Shown: positions 1 through 7,570, numbered from the stretch's first letter. The stretch is 32,530 nt of DNA from Candidatus Bacteroides intestinavium (GCA_019118325.1 DWZE01000060.1:1-32530), one strand, 5' to 3'. The notes: generated from the sequence alone by a model not told the origin. Translations and numbers: made by a program.

Positions 1-6
1 AAAAAC

Positions 7-35
7 GAAAACTCCTAAAATTTTTAGGAGTTTTC
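7..35. terminator. Bidirectional hairpin terminator
   Basis: Perfect 14-bp inverted repeat (GAAAACTCCTAAAA at 7-20 and its complement at 22-35) around one central base. It is A-rich on one side and T-rich on the other, so it can terminate transcription in both directions. It lies about 75 bp past the stop of the leftward sigma/membrane-protein unit and probably ends that transcript. Confidence 0.75.
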
Positions 36-109
36 TGAAATTTTTTAGTGACCTTTTCCGGAACTGTTTCCGTCAGCCTGTCCCGGGCACCAATTCCAGG
101 GGGATACTG

Positions 110-694
110 TTATTTCCCGAGTTCGTCTATCTGCCTGAGGAGCCCGTCCAGCATCGCCTTCTGCTTCCTGTCGTAGATTGTCCCGCAGATTCCCGCACCG
201 ATGATTCCGAAGCCGCAACCGAGCAGGAAATACAGCGTAAGTTCATTGTCTGCCCCCGATGAAATGCACTCGGCGGCTACCCAGGCGAACCACGCCAGCA
301 CGGCGGGCCAGGCATATTTCTTCCATTTCAGGCCGCGCTTCCTCATCAGCGCGATTTCCTTTCCGGCTTCGGCAAGGTTCTCTCCCATCATGTCTTCCGG
401 ATGTATGCGGCGCGTAGTCCAGAATGAGAACGCCACGGCCGTGAGGAGGAAGAGCACCGTGAATGCCGACAGGGCCAGCGAGAGTCCCATGTACCAGTGC
501 AGTGCCCACAGGCAGTAGCCTGCTCCGGCAATTCCGGTTACCGCGAGTATGGTGGTCTGCACCTTTATCCTGTGTACTTTGTCGCGCATCGAGCGGCGTA
601 TGTGCTCCTCGCTGATGATTGTCTGGAGGTCGAGTTTCGCCTTGAGTTCGGAGATTTCGAGCCTCATCTGCTCGAGTTCGCTATAATTTTCCAT
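110..694 (-). CDS. Four-helix membrane protein paired with ECF sigma factor
   Basis: A 194-residue protein. Residues 1-40 are charged and helical with a coiled-coil look. Two hydrophobic helices lie at about 46-64 and 67-89, then a charged loop, then two more at about 127-146 and 152-171, with a charged tail. The ATG at 694 follows a GGAAG ribosome site. It begins 13 bp after the stop of the upstream sigma factor gene, so the two are almost certainly cotranscribed. Such a partner often acts as an anti-sigma or membrane sensor, but no known anti-sigma domain is recognisable, so that role is inference from position only. The family is not recognised by name. Confidence 0.85.
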   Translation of the reverse strand: MENYSELEQMRLEISELKAKLDLQTIISEEHIRRSMRDKVHRIKVQTTILAVTGIAGAGYCLWALHWYMGLSLALSAFTVLFLLTAVAFSFWTTRRIHPEDMMGENLAEAGKEIALMRKRGLKWKKYAWPAVLAWFAWVAAECISSGADNELTLYFLLGCGFGIIGAGICGTIYDRKQKAMLDGLLRQIDELGK

Positions 695-707
695 TTTCTT
701 CCGGGTT

Positions 708-1184
708 TTAGTCGTTTGACATCGATTTCAACTGTTCCTTGATCCGTACCAGGCGGACGGAAACGTTCTTGGTGCTGATGCCTACAATCTGACCGATCTC
801 CTCGTAGCTGAGGTTCTCGAGCCATAGCAGGACTATCGCCCTGTCGAAGGGCTGCAGCCGGCTGATCCTTCGGTGCAGCAGGGCCGTCTGACGGTTGTCG
901 GCGTCGTTCTCGTCGAACGGGTCGATGTCCATGGTGAGCGGCAGTGTCCTGTTTCTCTTCCTCCTGCGGTCGACTGAGATGCAGGTGTTGAGGCTCACCC
1001 TGTAGACCCAGGTCCTGATGTCGCTGCGTCCCTCGAACCTGGCGAAGCCCTTCCAGAGGTTTATCAGGACTTCCTGTACGAGGTCGTCGACTTCGTCACT
1101 GTCTTTCGAGAACATGTAGCAGACAAGGTAGACGGTGCTCTTCTGCTCCCGGATCATTTGCGCAAATTTCCTTTCTGTTTCCAT
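708..1184 (-). CDS. ECF-type RNA polymerase sigma factor
   Basis: A 158-residue sigma-70 family protein with only regions 2 and 4, as in the extracytoplasmic-function group. Region 2 (about 10-80) carries DDLVQEVLINLWKG and the promoter-recognition helix RTWVYRVSLNTCISVDRR. Region 4 (about 107-155) carries LSYEEIGQIVGISTKNV, a helix-turn-helix that reads the -35 element. The open frame extends up to 1250, but the start at 1184 is chosen because it aligns with family N-termini and because a TACCTTTG promoter box sits at 1248-1255 on this strand. It is the first gene of a two-gene unit and is divergent from a second ECF sigma gene. Confidence 0.9.
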   Translation of the reverse strand: METERKFAQMIREQKSTVYLVCYMFSKDSDEVDDLVQEVLINLWKGFARFEGRSDIRTWVYRVSLNTCISVDRRRKRNRTLPLTMDIDPFDENDADNRQTALLHRRISRLQPFDRAIVLLWLENLSYEEIGQIVGISTKNVSVRLVRIKEQLKSMSND

Positions 1185-1247
1185 CGCTTTTCCGAATTCT
1201 TTGCCCTTTAGACGCAGATACCTGGCTAAAACTACAGAATTTCGTCC

Positions 1248-1255
1248 CAAAGGTA
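1248..1255 (-). promoter_or_regulatory. Candidate -7 promoter box for leftward sigma operon
   Basis: TACCTTTG on the minus strand matches the Bacteroidetes primary-sigma -7 consensus TAnnTTTG. It lies 64 bases upstream of the chosen sigma factor start. No clear -33 TTTG is seen at the usual spacing, so support is moderate. Confidence 0.45.
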
Positions 1256-1351
1256 GGATTTTTACGATTTTTATTGAATCTTTTCAGCAGACGCTGCGTC
1301 TTAAAGGTGGATGCATCCCGAAAAGGACATAAATACAAAACGACTACAGGA

Positions 1352-1849
1352 ATGACAGACATGCATACAGACAAGAGGCTTTCGGAGCTCGGGCGCATAG
1401 TCGAGAGCCAGCAGGACAGGCTGTTCCGCTTCGCGTACATGCGCGTCGGGAACCGTCCGGACGCGGAAGACATAGTGCAGGACGTGTTCCTCAGGCTGTT
1501 CTGCTCCGGAGAGCGCCTTTCGCATGTGCGCAGCCTCGGGCCCTACCTGCTCCGATGCGTGGACAACGGTTGCCGGGACTATTTCCGCCGCAGGAGCTGC
1601 GGTCTCCTTCCGGAGAGTGCCGCCGGGCAGGAAGCGGAGCCGGAAGACAAGCCTATGCACGAGGAATACCTGAGGATAACGGCACTGCTCTCGATGATAC
1701 CGGAAGAACAGGCCGAGGTCGTGCGCCTCAAGTGCGTGGACGGGCTGAAGTTCCGCGAGATTGCAGAGCTGCTCGGGATTCCGCTCGCCACGGCAAAGTC
1801 CCGCTACCGTTACGGTATCGGGCGTATCAGAGACAATATGGACATTTAA
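1352..1849 (+). CDS. ECF-type RNA polymerase sigma factor
   Basis: A 165-residue sigma-70 family protein. Region 2 includes RLFRFAYMRVGNRPDAEDIVQDVFLRLF and a basic RDYFRRR segment. Region 4 includes LKFREIAELLGIPLATAKSRYRYG, the DNA-reading helix-turn-helix. The open frame runs back to 1274, but the extra 26 residues do not look like family sequence. The ATG at 1352 or the ATG at 1361 (preceded by ACAGGA) is more likely. The gene ends 14 bp before the anti-sigma-like gene, implying a cotranscribed sigma/anti-sigma pair. It is divergent from the other sigma unit, and both share the 1185-1351 control region. Confidence 0.9.
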   Translation: MTDMHTDKRLSELGRIVESQQDRLFRFAYMRVGNRPDAEDIVQDVFLRLFCSGERLSHVRSLGPYLLRCVDNGCRDYFRRRSCGLLPESAAGQEAEPEDKPMHEEYLRITALLSMIPEEQAEVVRLKCVDGLKFREIAELLGIPLATAKSRYRYGIGRIRDNMDI

Positions 1850-1863
1850 AAAGAGAAAAAGCC

Positions 1864-3093
1864 ATGAAAAAGAATAACTTTTCTGAAATTGAACGCTTGC
1901 TTGCCCCGAGGTGTACTTTCCATGCGTCGCGCCATCTCTCACGCAGGGTCATGGACTCTGCTGCCGGGCTTCCCGGGACCGTTCCTGTCGGCGATACGGA
2001 TACCGTGCGCCGCATGCGTCCCTGGAGTATGGCGGCCGCCGGCCTTGCCGCAGCGCTTGTGCTCTTCGGGGCCGTTGCAGTGACGAGGCCCGGGGCGATA
2101 CCGGCCATGGCGGCGGAGAGCCTGTTCGCCAAGGCGTCCGACTACTTCACACATACCGACGGATATACTCTCAGGTTCGAGGTCAGGACAAGACAGTCCG
2201 ACAATTTCTCATATACCAATCCTGCTCTCGGCTTCGTGGAGCATGTCATGTCCGTCGGAGAGGACGGAAGGTGGCGCCTCGACAAGGAAGGCAGGAGTGC
2301 CGCCTTCGACGGGCAGTATGTCCGGGTATGGTTTCCCGCCCAGGGGTGGGGGTGGAAGATGGATGCCGGGAGCGCGGCAGGCGTGCTGGAACAGTTCGCC
2401 CCGCTGCGCGACATAGGGGGGATGATGAATTTCCTCGAGCAGTATGCCGCCGCCCGTGACGATGTGCGCTTCACGCGCAGGGACAGGGACGGCGAGGTCG
2501 TGCTTACGCTCAGGGCTCCGGCTCTCGGTGACTTTTCGAACGCCTATTCACGCAACTCTTCGATTGAGGAGAGCCGTACCCGGCAGACCTATGTCTTCAG
2601 TTCCGATGACGGCAGGCTGCTGTCGGCTGAAATCGACGCGATGCTGCTCGGGGTGCTGCCGAGGACCATACTGAGGCTCGAGGCGATAGACTATGATGCC
2701 GTAATCGCGCAGTCCGACATGGAAGTTCCCACGGGCTTCGAATGGATAGACGATACCTCCGAGGGACTTTCGCGGCTGGCGGAGAGCCTTCCTGTCGGAG
2801 ACTATGCAGGCATCGCGGCCGACGAGGCCGTGCGCAGGATGTTCTCCGCGATGGCGTCATGGGACGAGCGCAGCCTCGGAGTGATCCTCAGGGGCCGTCC
2901 TCTGCGTACGCTTGAGGAGAAGTGGTCAGGATGCGAGCTCCTGGAATGCGGCGGGCCTTTCACTTCCGGACAGTATGCCGGTGTGTTCGTACCCTGCAAG
3001 GTGAGGCTTGCCGACGGAAAGACCGAAAGGCTCAAGCTGGCTCTCAGGAACGACGACGGACTCGGAGCCTGGAAGATCGACGGAGGCCTGTGA
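1864..3093 (+). CDS. Single-pass anti-sigma-like membrane protein
   Basis: A 409-residue protein. The first 50 residues are a short cytoplasmic segment, followed by one hydrophobic helix at about 55-73 and a long presumably periplasmic part. Residues 90-300 alternate short strands (YTLRFEVRTR, GRWRLDKEGR, YVRVWFP, GEVVLTL, RTILRLEAI) and resemble a LolA/outer-membrane-lipoprotein-type beta domain. The last 90 residues form another small domain. The start at 1864 follows GAGAAA and sits 14 bp after the sigma gene. An upstream-extended frame back to 1555 overlaps the sigma gene and is rejected. A role as the sensor and inhibitor of the adjacent sigma factor is inferred from topology and pairing. 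No canonical zinc anti-sigma HxxxCxxC motif is present. Confidence 0.85.
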   Translation: MKKNNFSEIERLLAPRCTFHASRHLSRRVMDSAAGLPGTVPVGDTDTVRRMRPWSMAAAGLAAALVLFGAVAVTRPGAIPAMAAESLFAKASDYFTHTDGYTLRFEVRTRQSDNFSYTNPALGFVEHVMSVGEDGRWRLDKEGRSAAFDGQYVRVWFPAQGWGWKMDAGSAAGVLEQFAPLRDIGGMMNFLEQYAAARDDVRFTRRDRDGEVVLTLRAPALGDFSNAYSRNSSIEESRTRQTYVFSSDDGRLLSAEIDAMLLGVLPRTILRLEAIDYDAVIAQSDMEVPTGFEWIDDTSEGLSRLAESLPVGDYAGIAADEAVRRMFSAMASWDERSLGVILRGRPLRTLEEKWSGCELLECGGPFTSGQYAGVFVPCKVRLADGKTERLKLALRNDDGLGAWKIDGGL

Positions 3094-3105
3094 CGGACTC
3101 CGTGC

Positions 3106-4299
3106 CTACGCCCTGTCCCTCAGATCAGGCAGGAAGACTGCGGCGAGGCCTATCAGCGGAGACCATGCCACTATCCTGTATACCAGTTCAATGCCGTGCG
3201 CGTCAATCATATTGCCGAGCACGGCTGCCACTATTCCGCCTATGCCGAACGCAAATCCGAAGAACAGTCCCGAAACCATGCCCAGCTTGTTGGGCAGGAG
3301 TTCCTGGGCGTAGAGCAGTATAGCCGGGAAGGCCGAGGAGAGTATGAAGCCCGAGCAGAAGCTCATCACAACGGTGGCGGCGAGCCCGGTGTGCGGCATC
3401 GCGAGGCTGAAAGGCGCAGTGCCGACTATCGACAGCAGTATCACGTACTTGCGGCCTATCCTGTCGCCTATGGGACCGCCGACGAGCGTTCCGGCTGCAG
3501 TCGCGAACAGGAATACGAACAGGAACACCTGCGAGAGCTGCACGCTGACCCCGAACTTCTCTATGAGGTAGAAGGTATAGTAGTTCTTCAGGCTCTCGAG
3601 GTAGATGTATTTCGAGATTATCAGCACGCAGATGAGCCCTATCACGGCTATGGTGGCGCCGAGTCCGAGCGGACGGGGTCTGAACACGCTTGCCCTTGCG
3701 TTATGTTCGTGGGTATCGAGATAGCGGTTGTACCAGCGGCTGATATATGCGGTCACGGCGTATGAAACGGCCGAGAGAATCACGAACCACAGGAAGTGGC
3801 TGCGTCCGTAGGGGACTACGGTTATCGCTATTATGAGCGGCCCCACCGCTCCGCCGAAGTTTCCTCCGACCTGGAATATCGACTGGGCGAGGCCTCGTTT
3901 CCCTCCCGAGGCGAGCGAAGTTATGCGCGAGGCCTCCGGGTGTATTATAGACGAGCCGATACCTATCGTGAATACGGCGAGATAGATGCCTGGGAGGTTC
4001 GGGGCCAGCGCGAGACAGACTATGCCTATCAGTGTGAATGTGGTCGCGAGTTCCAGGCTACCCTTGAAGGGCCGCCTGTCGAACACCATGCCGACGAGAG
4101 GCTGGAAAATCGACGCCGCAATCTGGTAGACGAAGGTGATCGAGCCTATCTGCGTGAAGCTCAGCTCGAGGTCGTCCTTTATTATCGGGTACGCCGAGGT
4201 GACCGTGGTCTGCAGAAGGTCGTTGAGGAAATGTGCTACGCTCAGCGCCACGAGCACCGGTATCGCCGTTGTGGAAATCTTCTTGCTCTCTGTATTCAT
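3106..4299 (-). CDS. MFS exporter, fosmidomycin-resistance (Fsr) type
   Basis: A 397-residue major facilitator with about 12 transmembrane helices. The N-terminal region reads VAHFLNDLLQTTVTSAYPI, followed by FTQIGSITFVYQIAASIFQP, and then the loop-2 signature GMVFDRRP. This is close in pattern to the drug exporter Fsr of E. coli, and GDRIGRK is the matching loop in the second half. It likely exports small drugs or metabolites by proton antiport at the inner membrane, but the substrate is not known. The ATG at 4299 is preferred over the upstream frame start at 4353, since a promoter-like TATTTTTG box overlaps that extension. It converges on the anti-sigma gene with only 12 bp between the stops. 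Confidence 0.9.
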   Translation of the reverse strand: MNTESKKISTTAIPVLVALSVAHFLNDLLQTTVTSAYPIIKDDLELSFTQIGSITFVYQIAASIFQPLVGMVFDRRPFKGSLELATTFTLIGIVCLALAPNLPGIYLAVFTIGIGSSIIHPEASRITSLASGGKRGLAQSIFQVGGNFGGAVGPLIIAITVVPYGRSHFLWFVILSAVSYAVTAYISRWYNRYLDTHEHNARASVFRPRPLGLGATIAVIGLICVLIISKYIYLESLKNYYTFYLIEKFGVSVQLSQVFLFVFLFATAAGTLVGGPIGDRIGRKYVILLSIVGTAPFSLAMPHTGLAATVVMSFCSGFILSSAFPAILLYAQELLPNKLGMVSGLFFGFAFGIGGIVAAVLGNMIDAHGIELVYRIVAWSPLIGLAAVFLPDLRDRA

Positions 4300-4306
4300 C
4301 GGGGCG

Positions 4307-4314
4307 CAAAAATA
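4307..4314 (-). promoter_or_regulatory. Candidate -7 promoter box for the MFS gene
   Basis: TATTTTTG on the minus strand matches TAnnTTTG. It is only 7 bases upstream of the chosen ATG, which would make the transcript nearly leaderless. Confidence 0.35.
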
Positions 4315-4338
4315 CTCAAAAATCCCGGAAGAAAAACA

Positions 4339-4348
4339 GTATCTTTGC
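4339..4348 (+). other. Candidate attachment-site core (element right end)
   Basis: GTATCTTTGC matches the published CTnDOT/ERL attachment core GTANNTTTGC in all fixed positions. It lies exactly where G+C-rich chromosomal-looking genes give way to AT-rich sequence and then conjugative-transposon genes. In CTnDOT the crossover falls in the bases immediately 3' of this motif, here about 4349-4353. The same string also matches the Bacteroidetes -7 promoter box, and a second GTANNTTTGC match lies on the other strand at 4306-4315, so the assignment is a strong candidate and not proof. Confidence 0.5.
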
Positions 4349-4353
4349 TGCAA

Positions 4354-4570
4354 GAAGTTACGAAAAGAGTGTAATTTATTGGAAATGAGCGTAGGTTAAT
4401 TGCTCTTGATAGTAATAGGTTACGATTTAGTTAGTTATCTACTGCATTATCCTTCTGCGCGTTGCGTAACCTTCAAAGAACTCTTCGTATGCAAAAGTAG
4501 CTATTTAATTCGAGATTTTGATATAAACTCCCGTTTTTTATCCCCTCATTCATAAGAATTTTCCGTAAAA
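4354..4570. other. AT-rich gene-free element end
   Basis: No plausible gene is seen. An 8-bp inverted repeat (AGGTTACG at 4417-4424 with CGTAACCT at 4465-4472) and a CTACTTTTGC motif on the minus strand at 4491-4500 (nine of ten matches to the att core) are present. These could be integrase or excisionase binding sites at the transposon end, which is inference. Confidence 0.4.
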
Positions 4571-4636
4571 GCGGTATTGTCCGTCGGCACACCATTGCCC
4601 AAAACGAGTTTGGAACAAACGTGTGCCGACTACCGC
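4571..4636. repeat. Nested inverted repeat, structured element 1
   Basis: Outer arms GCGGTA (4571-4576) with TACCGC (4631-4636), main arms GTCGGCACAC (4583-4592) with GTGTGCCGAC (4621-4630), and an inner hairpin CCAAA (4599-4603) with TTTGG (4609-4613). All pair perfectly, giving a three-tier stem-loop about 66 bases long. Confidence 0.75.
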
Positions 4637-4645
4637 ATAGCTGGA

Positions 4646-4704
4646 GAAAAGGGCATTGCCTCACGCCTAAACGATGTTTAGACAGATGAAGCAATGCCCC
4701 TTTC
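4646..4704. repeat. Nested inverted repeat, structured element 2
   Basis: Arms GAAAAGGGCATTGC (4646-4659) and the near-perfect complement at 4691-4704 (one mismatch), with an inner CTAAAC (4667-4672)/GTTTAG (4676-4681) hairpin. The right arm runs into CTTTCTTTT, so this may also terminate rightward transcription. Confidence 0.75.
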
Positions 4705-4798
4705 TTTTGCGCCTATGCCAAGAGATGCTTTTACGGGTTTTCAAATGATTTTTCTTTTTTCGCTGTCTCTTTTGCCGGAAGCGGAAAGTGAATGCAGA

Positions 4799-4840
4799 GT
4801 GTGTCAGCCTGCCCCATGAATGAAACAGGCGCCCACACAC
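4799..4840. repeat. Nested inverted repeat, structured element 3
   Basis: GTGTGT (4799-4804) pairs with ACACAC (4835-4840), and GCCTG (4807-4811) pairs with CAGGC (4826-4830). Together they form a two-tier stem-loop. Confidence 0.6.
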
Positions 4841-5043
4841 AGCCGGACAAACCGGGAAGAATGATTGTTGCCACCCGGCTGAACAAGTTCCGTCGGATCG
4901 GAAACAATCATACTTCCTTTGTTGTGGTTTGCCCTTTTCACGCTTCCGGTGATGTCTTTTTCCTTTTGGTGATTCTTTTTTTTACGGATTTTCCCCTGAA
5001 GTTTTTTTCTACACAATCTGCCTCTGTTTTCGTTTACCTCCAT
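4804..5043 (-). CDS. Possible small basic protein (uncertain)
   Basis: A 79-residue open frame starting MEVNENRGR with a very basic first half (RKKLQGKIRKKKNHQKEK) and a C-terminal half without recognisable motif. A TACCTTTG promoter-like box lies at 5093-5100 on the same strand, about 50 bases upstream of the ATG. That is the only argument for expression. It overlaps two strong inverted repeats, which argues that the sequence is constrained as DNA or RNA structure and not as protein. It matches no family I recognise and could be spurious. Confidence 0.25.
   Translation of the reverse strand: MEVNENRGRLCRKKLQGKIRKKKNHQKEKDITGSVKRANHNKGSMIVSDPTELVQPGGNNHSSRFVRLCVGACFIHGAG
4855..4917. repeat. 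Inverted repeat, structured element 4
   Basis: GGAAGAATGATTGTT (4855-4869) pairs with the sequence at 4903-4917 with a single mismatch in 15 positions. The loop of 33 bases contains further short complementarity. Confidence 0.7.
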
Positions 5044-5092
5044 TTTGCGCCTTTCAGTAAGCCGCATCAGTCAGTCATTTTCGTTCTGGGCG

Positions 5093-5100
5093 CAAAGGTA
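5093..5100 (-). promoter_or_regulatory. Candidate leftward -7 promoter box
   Basis: TACCTTTG on the minus strand fits TAnnTTTG. It would drive transcription leftward through the inverted-repeat region, producing either an RNA or the small open frame at 5043-4804. No obvious -33 element is seen. Confidence 0.35.
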
Positions 5101-5121
5101 ATTCCGGGATTGGACGGGAAA

Positions 5122-5193
5122 GCAAGGTCAAGCCTCCTGTTTTCGGTAAAAATCTCCAGCCCTGCGGGTAGTATTTTGACCGAAAAACCTTGC
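5122..5193. repeat. Nested inverted repeat, structured element 5
   Basis: Outer arms GCAAGGT (5122-5128) and ACCTTGC (5187-5193), middle arms TTTCGGTAAAAAT (5141-5153) and 5173-5185 (12 of 13 paired), and an inner CCC/GGG hairpin. The fold spans about 72 bases upstream of the plus-strand operon at 5364. Confidence 0.65.
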
Positions 5194-5363
5194 ATTCCCT
5201 AATCCCTACCTTTTCAAGCACCCGAAACGAAAACGACCGATGCGACAGAAAGACGCATAAAAAAAATGTCGGATAAACGAGAGGCAGATAAGATAGTTTG
5301 AAACTCAACTCCCTCAGCTCTTGAATCCGCATTAAAAACAAAAAAATCAAAAACAGCGAAGAT

Positions 5364-5579
5364 ATGACGGCAACGGCAAATTTCAGACAAATGGCGCAAC
5401 ACATCGGGTTGGCGATATGCGGCTTGATGATGCGCACCGCCTTCGGGGTGTTCGGCATCCTTTGGGGCATCATCAGAGAGATTGTAAACGGAGTGTTCCG
5501 AGTGGCGATAGGTGTAATCGTGGCTATCCTTTCCACCATTGCCTTCTTTGGCTTCATCCTTTGGTTATTCACCCTTTAA
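5364..5579 (+). CDS. Small two-helix membrane protein of conjugative element
   Basis: A 71-residue protein with a short polar start (MTATANFRQMAQH) and two hydrophobic stretches at about 14-35 and 43-70, so it is probably an inner-membrane hairpin. It is the first gene of a tightly packed plus-strand operon; the next gene starts 11 bp downstream. I do not recognise a named family. Its position beside pcfK/pcfJ-like genes suggests an accessory role in transfer or establishment, which is inference. Confidence 0.7.
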   Translation: MTATANFRQMAQHIGLAICGLMMRTAFGVFGILWGIIREIVNGVFRVAIGVIVAILSTIAFFGFILWLFTL

Positions 5580-5590
5580 CCCTTACCGAC

Positions 5591-5812
5591 ATGGCAAAAA
5601 GAAACAGCAAGACGGCAGCGCAGCAGTGCAGATATTACGAGGTGGACAACATCTTCGTGTATATGGTGGAAACGTACATCAACGGCAATTTTGAAACTTT
5701 CCGAAGATTGTACCACGAACTGAACAAGGACGCACGGAGGGATTTCATGGACTTCCTTCTCAGCGAGGTAGAGCCGACCTATTGGAGAGAGATACTGAAA
5801 CAGATAATCTAA
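5591..5812 (+). CDS. Small conserved-looking element protein
   Basis: A 73-residue soluble protein starting MAKRNSKTAAQQC and rich in acidic and aromatic residues (YYEVDNIFVYMVETYINGNFETFRR). It is probably a small helical bundle. The open frame runs further upstream across the previous gene, but the ATG at 5591 gives clean operon spacing (11 bp after the previous stop, 13 bp before the next start). Function is unknown. Confidence 0.7.
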   Translation: MAKRNSKTAAQQCRYYEVDNIFVYMVETYINGNFETFRRLYHELNKDARRDFMDFLLSEVEPTYWREILKQII

Positions 5813-5825
5813 AAATGACAGCGAT

Positions 5826-6242
5826 ATGAAAGGAACAGACCATTTCAAGAGAACGATATATATGTACTTGGAACAGCGTGCGGAGGAAGATGCGCTATTT
5901 GCAAAGAAGTACCGCAACCCTGCCAAGAACATGGACGAGTGCGTGACCCACATTCTGAACTATGTGCAGAAAAGCGGTTGCAACGGTTTCACGGACGGAG
6001 AGATATTCGGGCAAGCCATCCACTACTATGAGGAAAACGAGATAGAGGTGGGCAAACCGATGGACTGCCAAGTGGTTGTGAACCACGTTGTGAAACTCAC
6101 GGCAGAGGAAAAGGCGGAGGCACGTCAGAACGCTGTCCGCAAATACCAAGAGGAGGAACTCCGCAAGTTGCAGAACCGCCACAGACCGTCAGCGAGAAAA
6201 GAAAACCAACCCCAACCCTCATTATTTGATTTAGGCTTATGA
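5826..6242 (+). CDS. PcfK-like protein
   Basis: A 138-residue protein that fits the PcfK-like family: MKGTDHFKRTIYMYLEQRAEED, then a PAKNMDECVTHILNYVQKSG segment, a GEIFGQAIHYY core, and a charged tail ending in QPSLFDLGL. PcfK was named from the enterococcal pCF10 plasmid, and relatives are common beside PcfJ in Bacteroidetes elements. The precise biochemical role is not established. Its stop overlaps the start of the PcfJ-like gene (ATGA), indicating translational coupling. The terminal SLFDL resembles a clamp-binding peptide, which is only a suggestion. Confidence 0.85.
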   Translation: MKGTDHFKRTIYMYLEQRAEEDALFAKKYRNPAKNMDECVTHILNYVQKSGCNGFTDGEIFGQAIHYYEENEIEVGKPMDCQVVVNHVVKLTAEEKAEARQNAVRKYQEEELRKLQNRHRPSARKENQPQPSLFDLGL

Positions 6243-7570
6243 AACCGAAGACCAAGATACAGAAAGAGGTGGCAAGACTTTCCGCCAACCTTCGCCCCAT
6301 ATCAGCGACACAAATAGATTGGGCATACCGCCACTGCGTTGAGCATATCGGCTACCGCACCAAGAAAGGGAACATCACCTGTTCCGACTGCGGTCACGAG
6401 TGGCACAGCGACAGCGGACTATGCGACACCCTTGAAGGCTGCACCTGCCCCAAATGCCATGCCGAACTCAAAGTGCAGGACACACGCAGACGCATCTACA
6501 AGGAAACGCAGAATTTCAGCGTGATAACCACCTGCAAAGGGTATCAGGTAATCCGCGTGGCGCAGGTCAGATGCGAGAGCAGGAAAGGCGAACCGATGCG
6601 TTTCTACTGCCACGAGGTCGTGCAGCGTTGGATTTCACCCGACGGCAAGGTTACGGACATGGCGTTGCTCCGTGGCTTCCTTTTCTGCTATTGCGATGTG
6701 TGGGCATTAGGCAGCGATATGGAGGTAAGACCGCACAACAGCCTATACGATGATGTGGTGGCAAGAAGCTGTGCATATCCAAAGATGAGGATATTGCCCC
6801 AACTCAGACGTAACGGCTTCAAGGGCGATTTCCACGGCATCTCCCCCGTGCGTCTTTTCAAAGCCTTGCTTTCAGACCCAAGAATTGAAACCCTTATGAA
6901 AGGCGGTGAGATTGAGGTCATGAAACACTTTCTTTTCAATACCCGTACTGCCGATGAATGTTGGGCATCATATCTGATTGCCAAGCGTCACAAGTATCAG
7001 ATAGACAACCTCTCAATGTGGTGCGACTATCTGCGTATGCTCAAAAAACTCGGTCAAGACCTCCGTAACCCGAAGAACATCTGTCCCGAAGATTTCATGG
7101 CGGCACACGACAACGCAACCCGAAAAATTGAAGCCATACACGAGAAGGAAAGAGCCGCAGAGCAACGCCGTTGGGAGATTGAAAGGCGTGAGCGTGAGCA
7201 ACAGCGACAACTCCAACGAAAGAAAGATGCGGAGGATTTCATCGCCAACAAATCCAAATTCTTCGGCTTGGTAATCACGGACGAGGAAATAATCGTCAAG
7301 GTGCTTGAAAGCATAGACGAGTATTACAACGAGGGCAAGACGCAGGGCATCTGCGTGTTTGGCAGTGGATACTACAAGAAAGCCGACACCCTCATACTAT
7401 CGGCAAGGATTGGCGATGAGATTATTGAAACCGTAGAGGTGGACTTGCGAACCCTCGAAGTGGTGCAGTGCCACGGCAAGCACAACCAGGACACCGAATA
7501 TCACGAGCGCATCATAGACCTTGTGAACAAGAACGCCAACCTTATCCGTGAGCGGATGAAAGCGGCATAG
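6239..7570 (+). CDS. PcfJ-like protein
   Basis: A 443-residue protein of the PcfJ-like family. The N-terminal part carries a zinc-ribbon-like set of cysteines (C48-x2-C51 and C70-x2-C73, with C68 nearby). The middle is a globular domain typical of the family. Residues about 290-340 are a strongly charged coiled coil (EKERAAEQRRWEIERREREQ), followed by a C-terminal domain of about 100 residues. PcfJ-type proteins are found in conjugative elements of Gram-positive bacteria and Bacteroidetes and may act on nucleic acid, given the ribbon. The function is not proven. It overlaps the PcfK-like gene by four bases. Confidence 0.85.
   Translation: MKPKTKIQKEVARLSANLRPISATQIDWAYRHCVEHIGYRTKKGNITCSDCGHEWHSDSGLCDTLEGCTCPKCHAELKVQDTRRRIYKETQNFSVITTCKGYQVIRVAQVRCESRKGEPMRFYCHEVVQRWISPDGKVTDMALLRGFLFCYCDVWALGSDMEVRPHNSLYDDVVARSCAYPKMRILPQLRRNGFKGDFHGISPVRLFKALLSDPRIETLMKGGEIEVMKHFLFNTRTADECWASYLIAKRHKYQIDNLSMWCDYLRMLKKLGQDLRNPKNICPEDFMAAHDNATRKIEAIHEKERAAEQRRWEIERREREQQRQLQRKKDAEDFIANKSKFFGLVITDEEIIVKVLESIDEYYNEGKTQGICVFGSGYYKKADTLILSARIGDEIIETVEVDLRTLEVVQCHGKHNQDTEYHERIIDLVNKNANLIRERMKAA

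Noticed and set aside
1555..1863. N-terminal extension of the anti-sigma-like protein
   Set aside because: It overlaps the sigma factor gene in another frame, while an ATG with a ribosome site at 1864 gives normal operon spacing.
4792..5202. 136-codon plus-strand open frame at the element end
   Set aside because: It lies across three strong inverted repeats, has no recognisable domain, and its phenylalanine/serine-rich composition looks like T-rich non-coding DNA.
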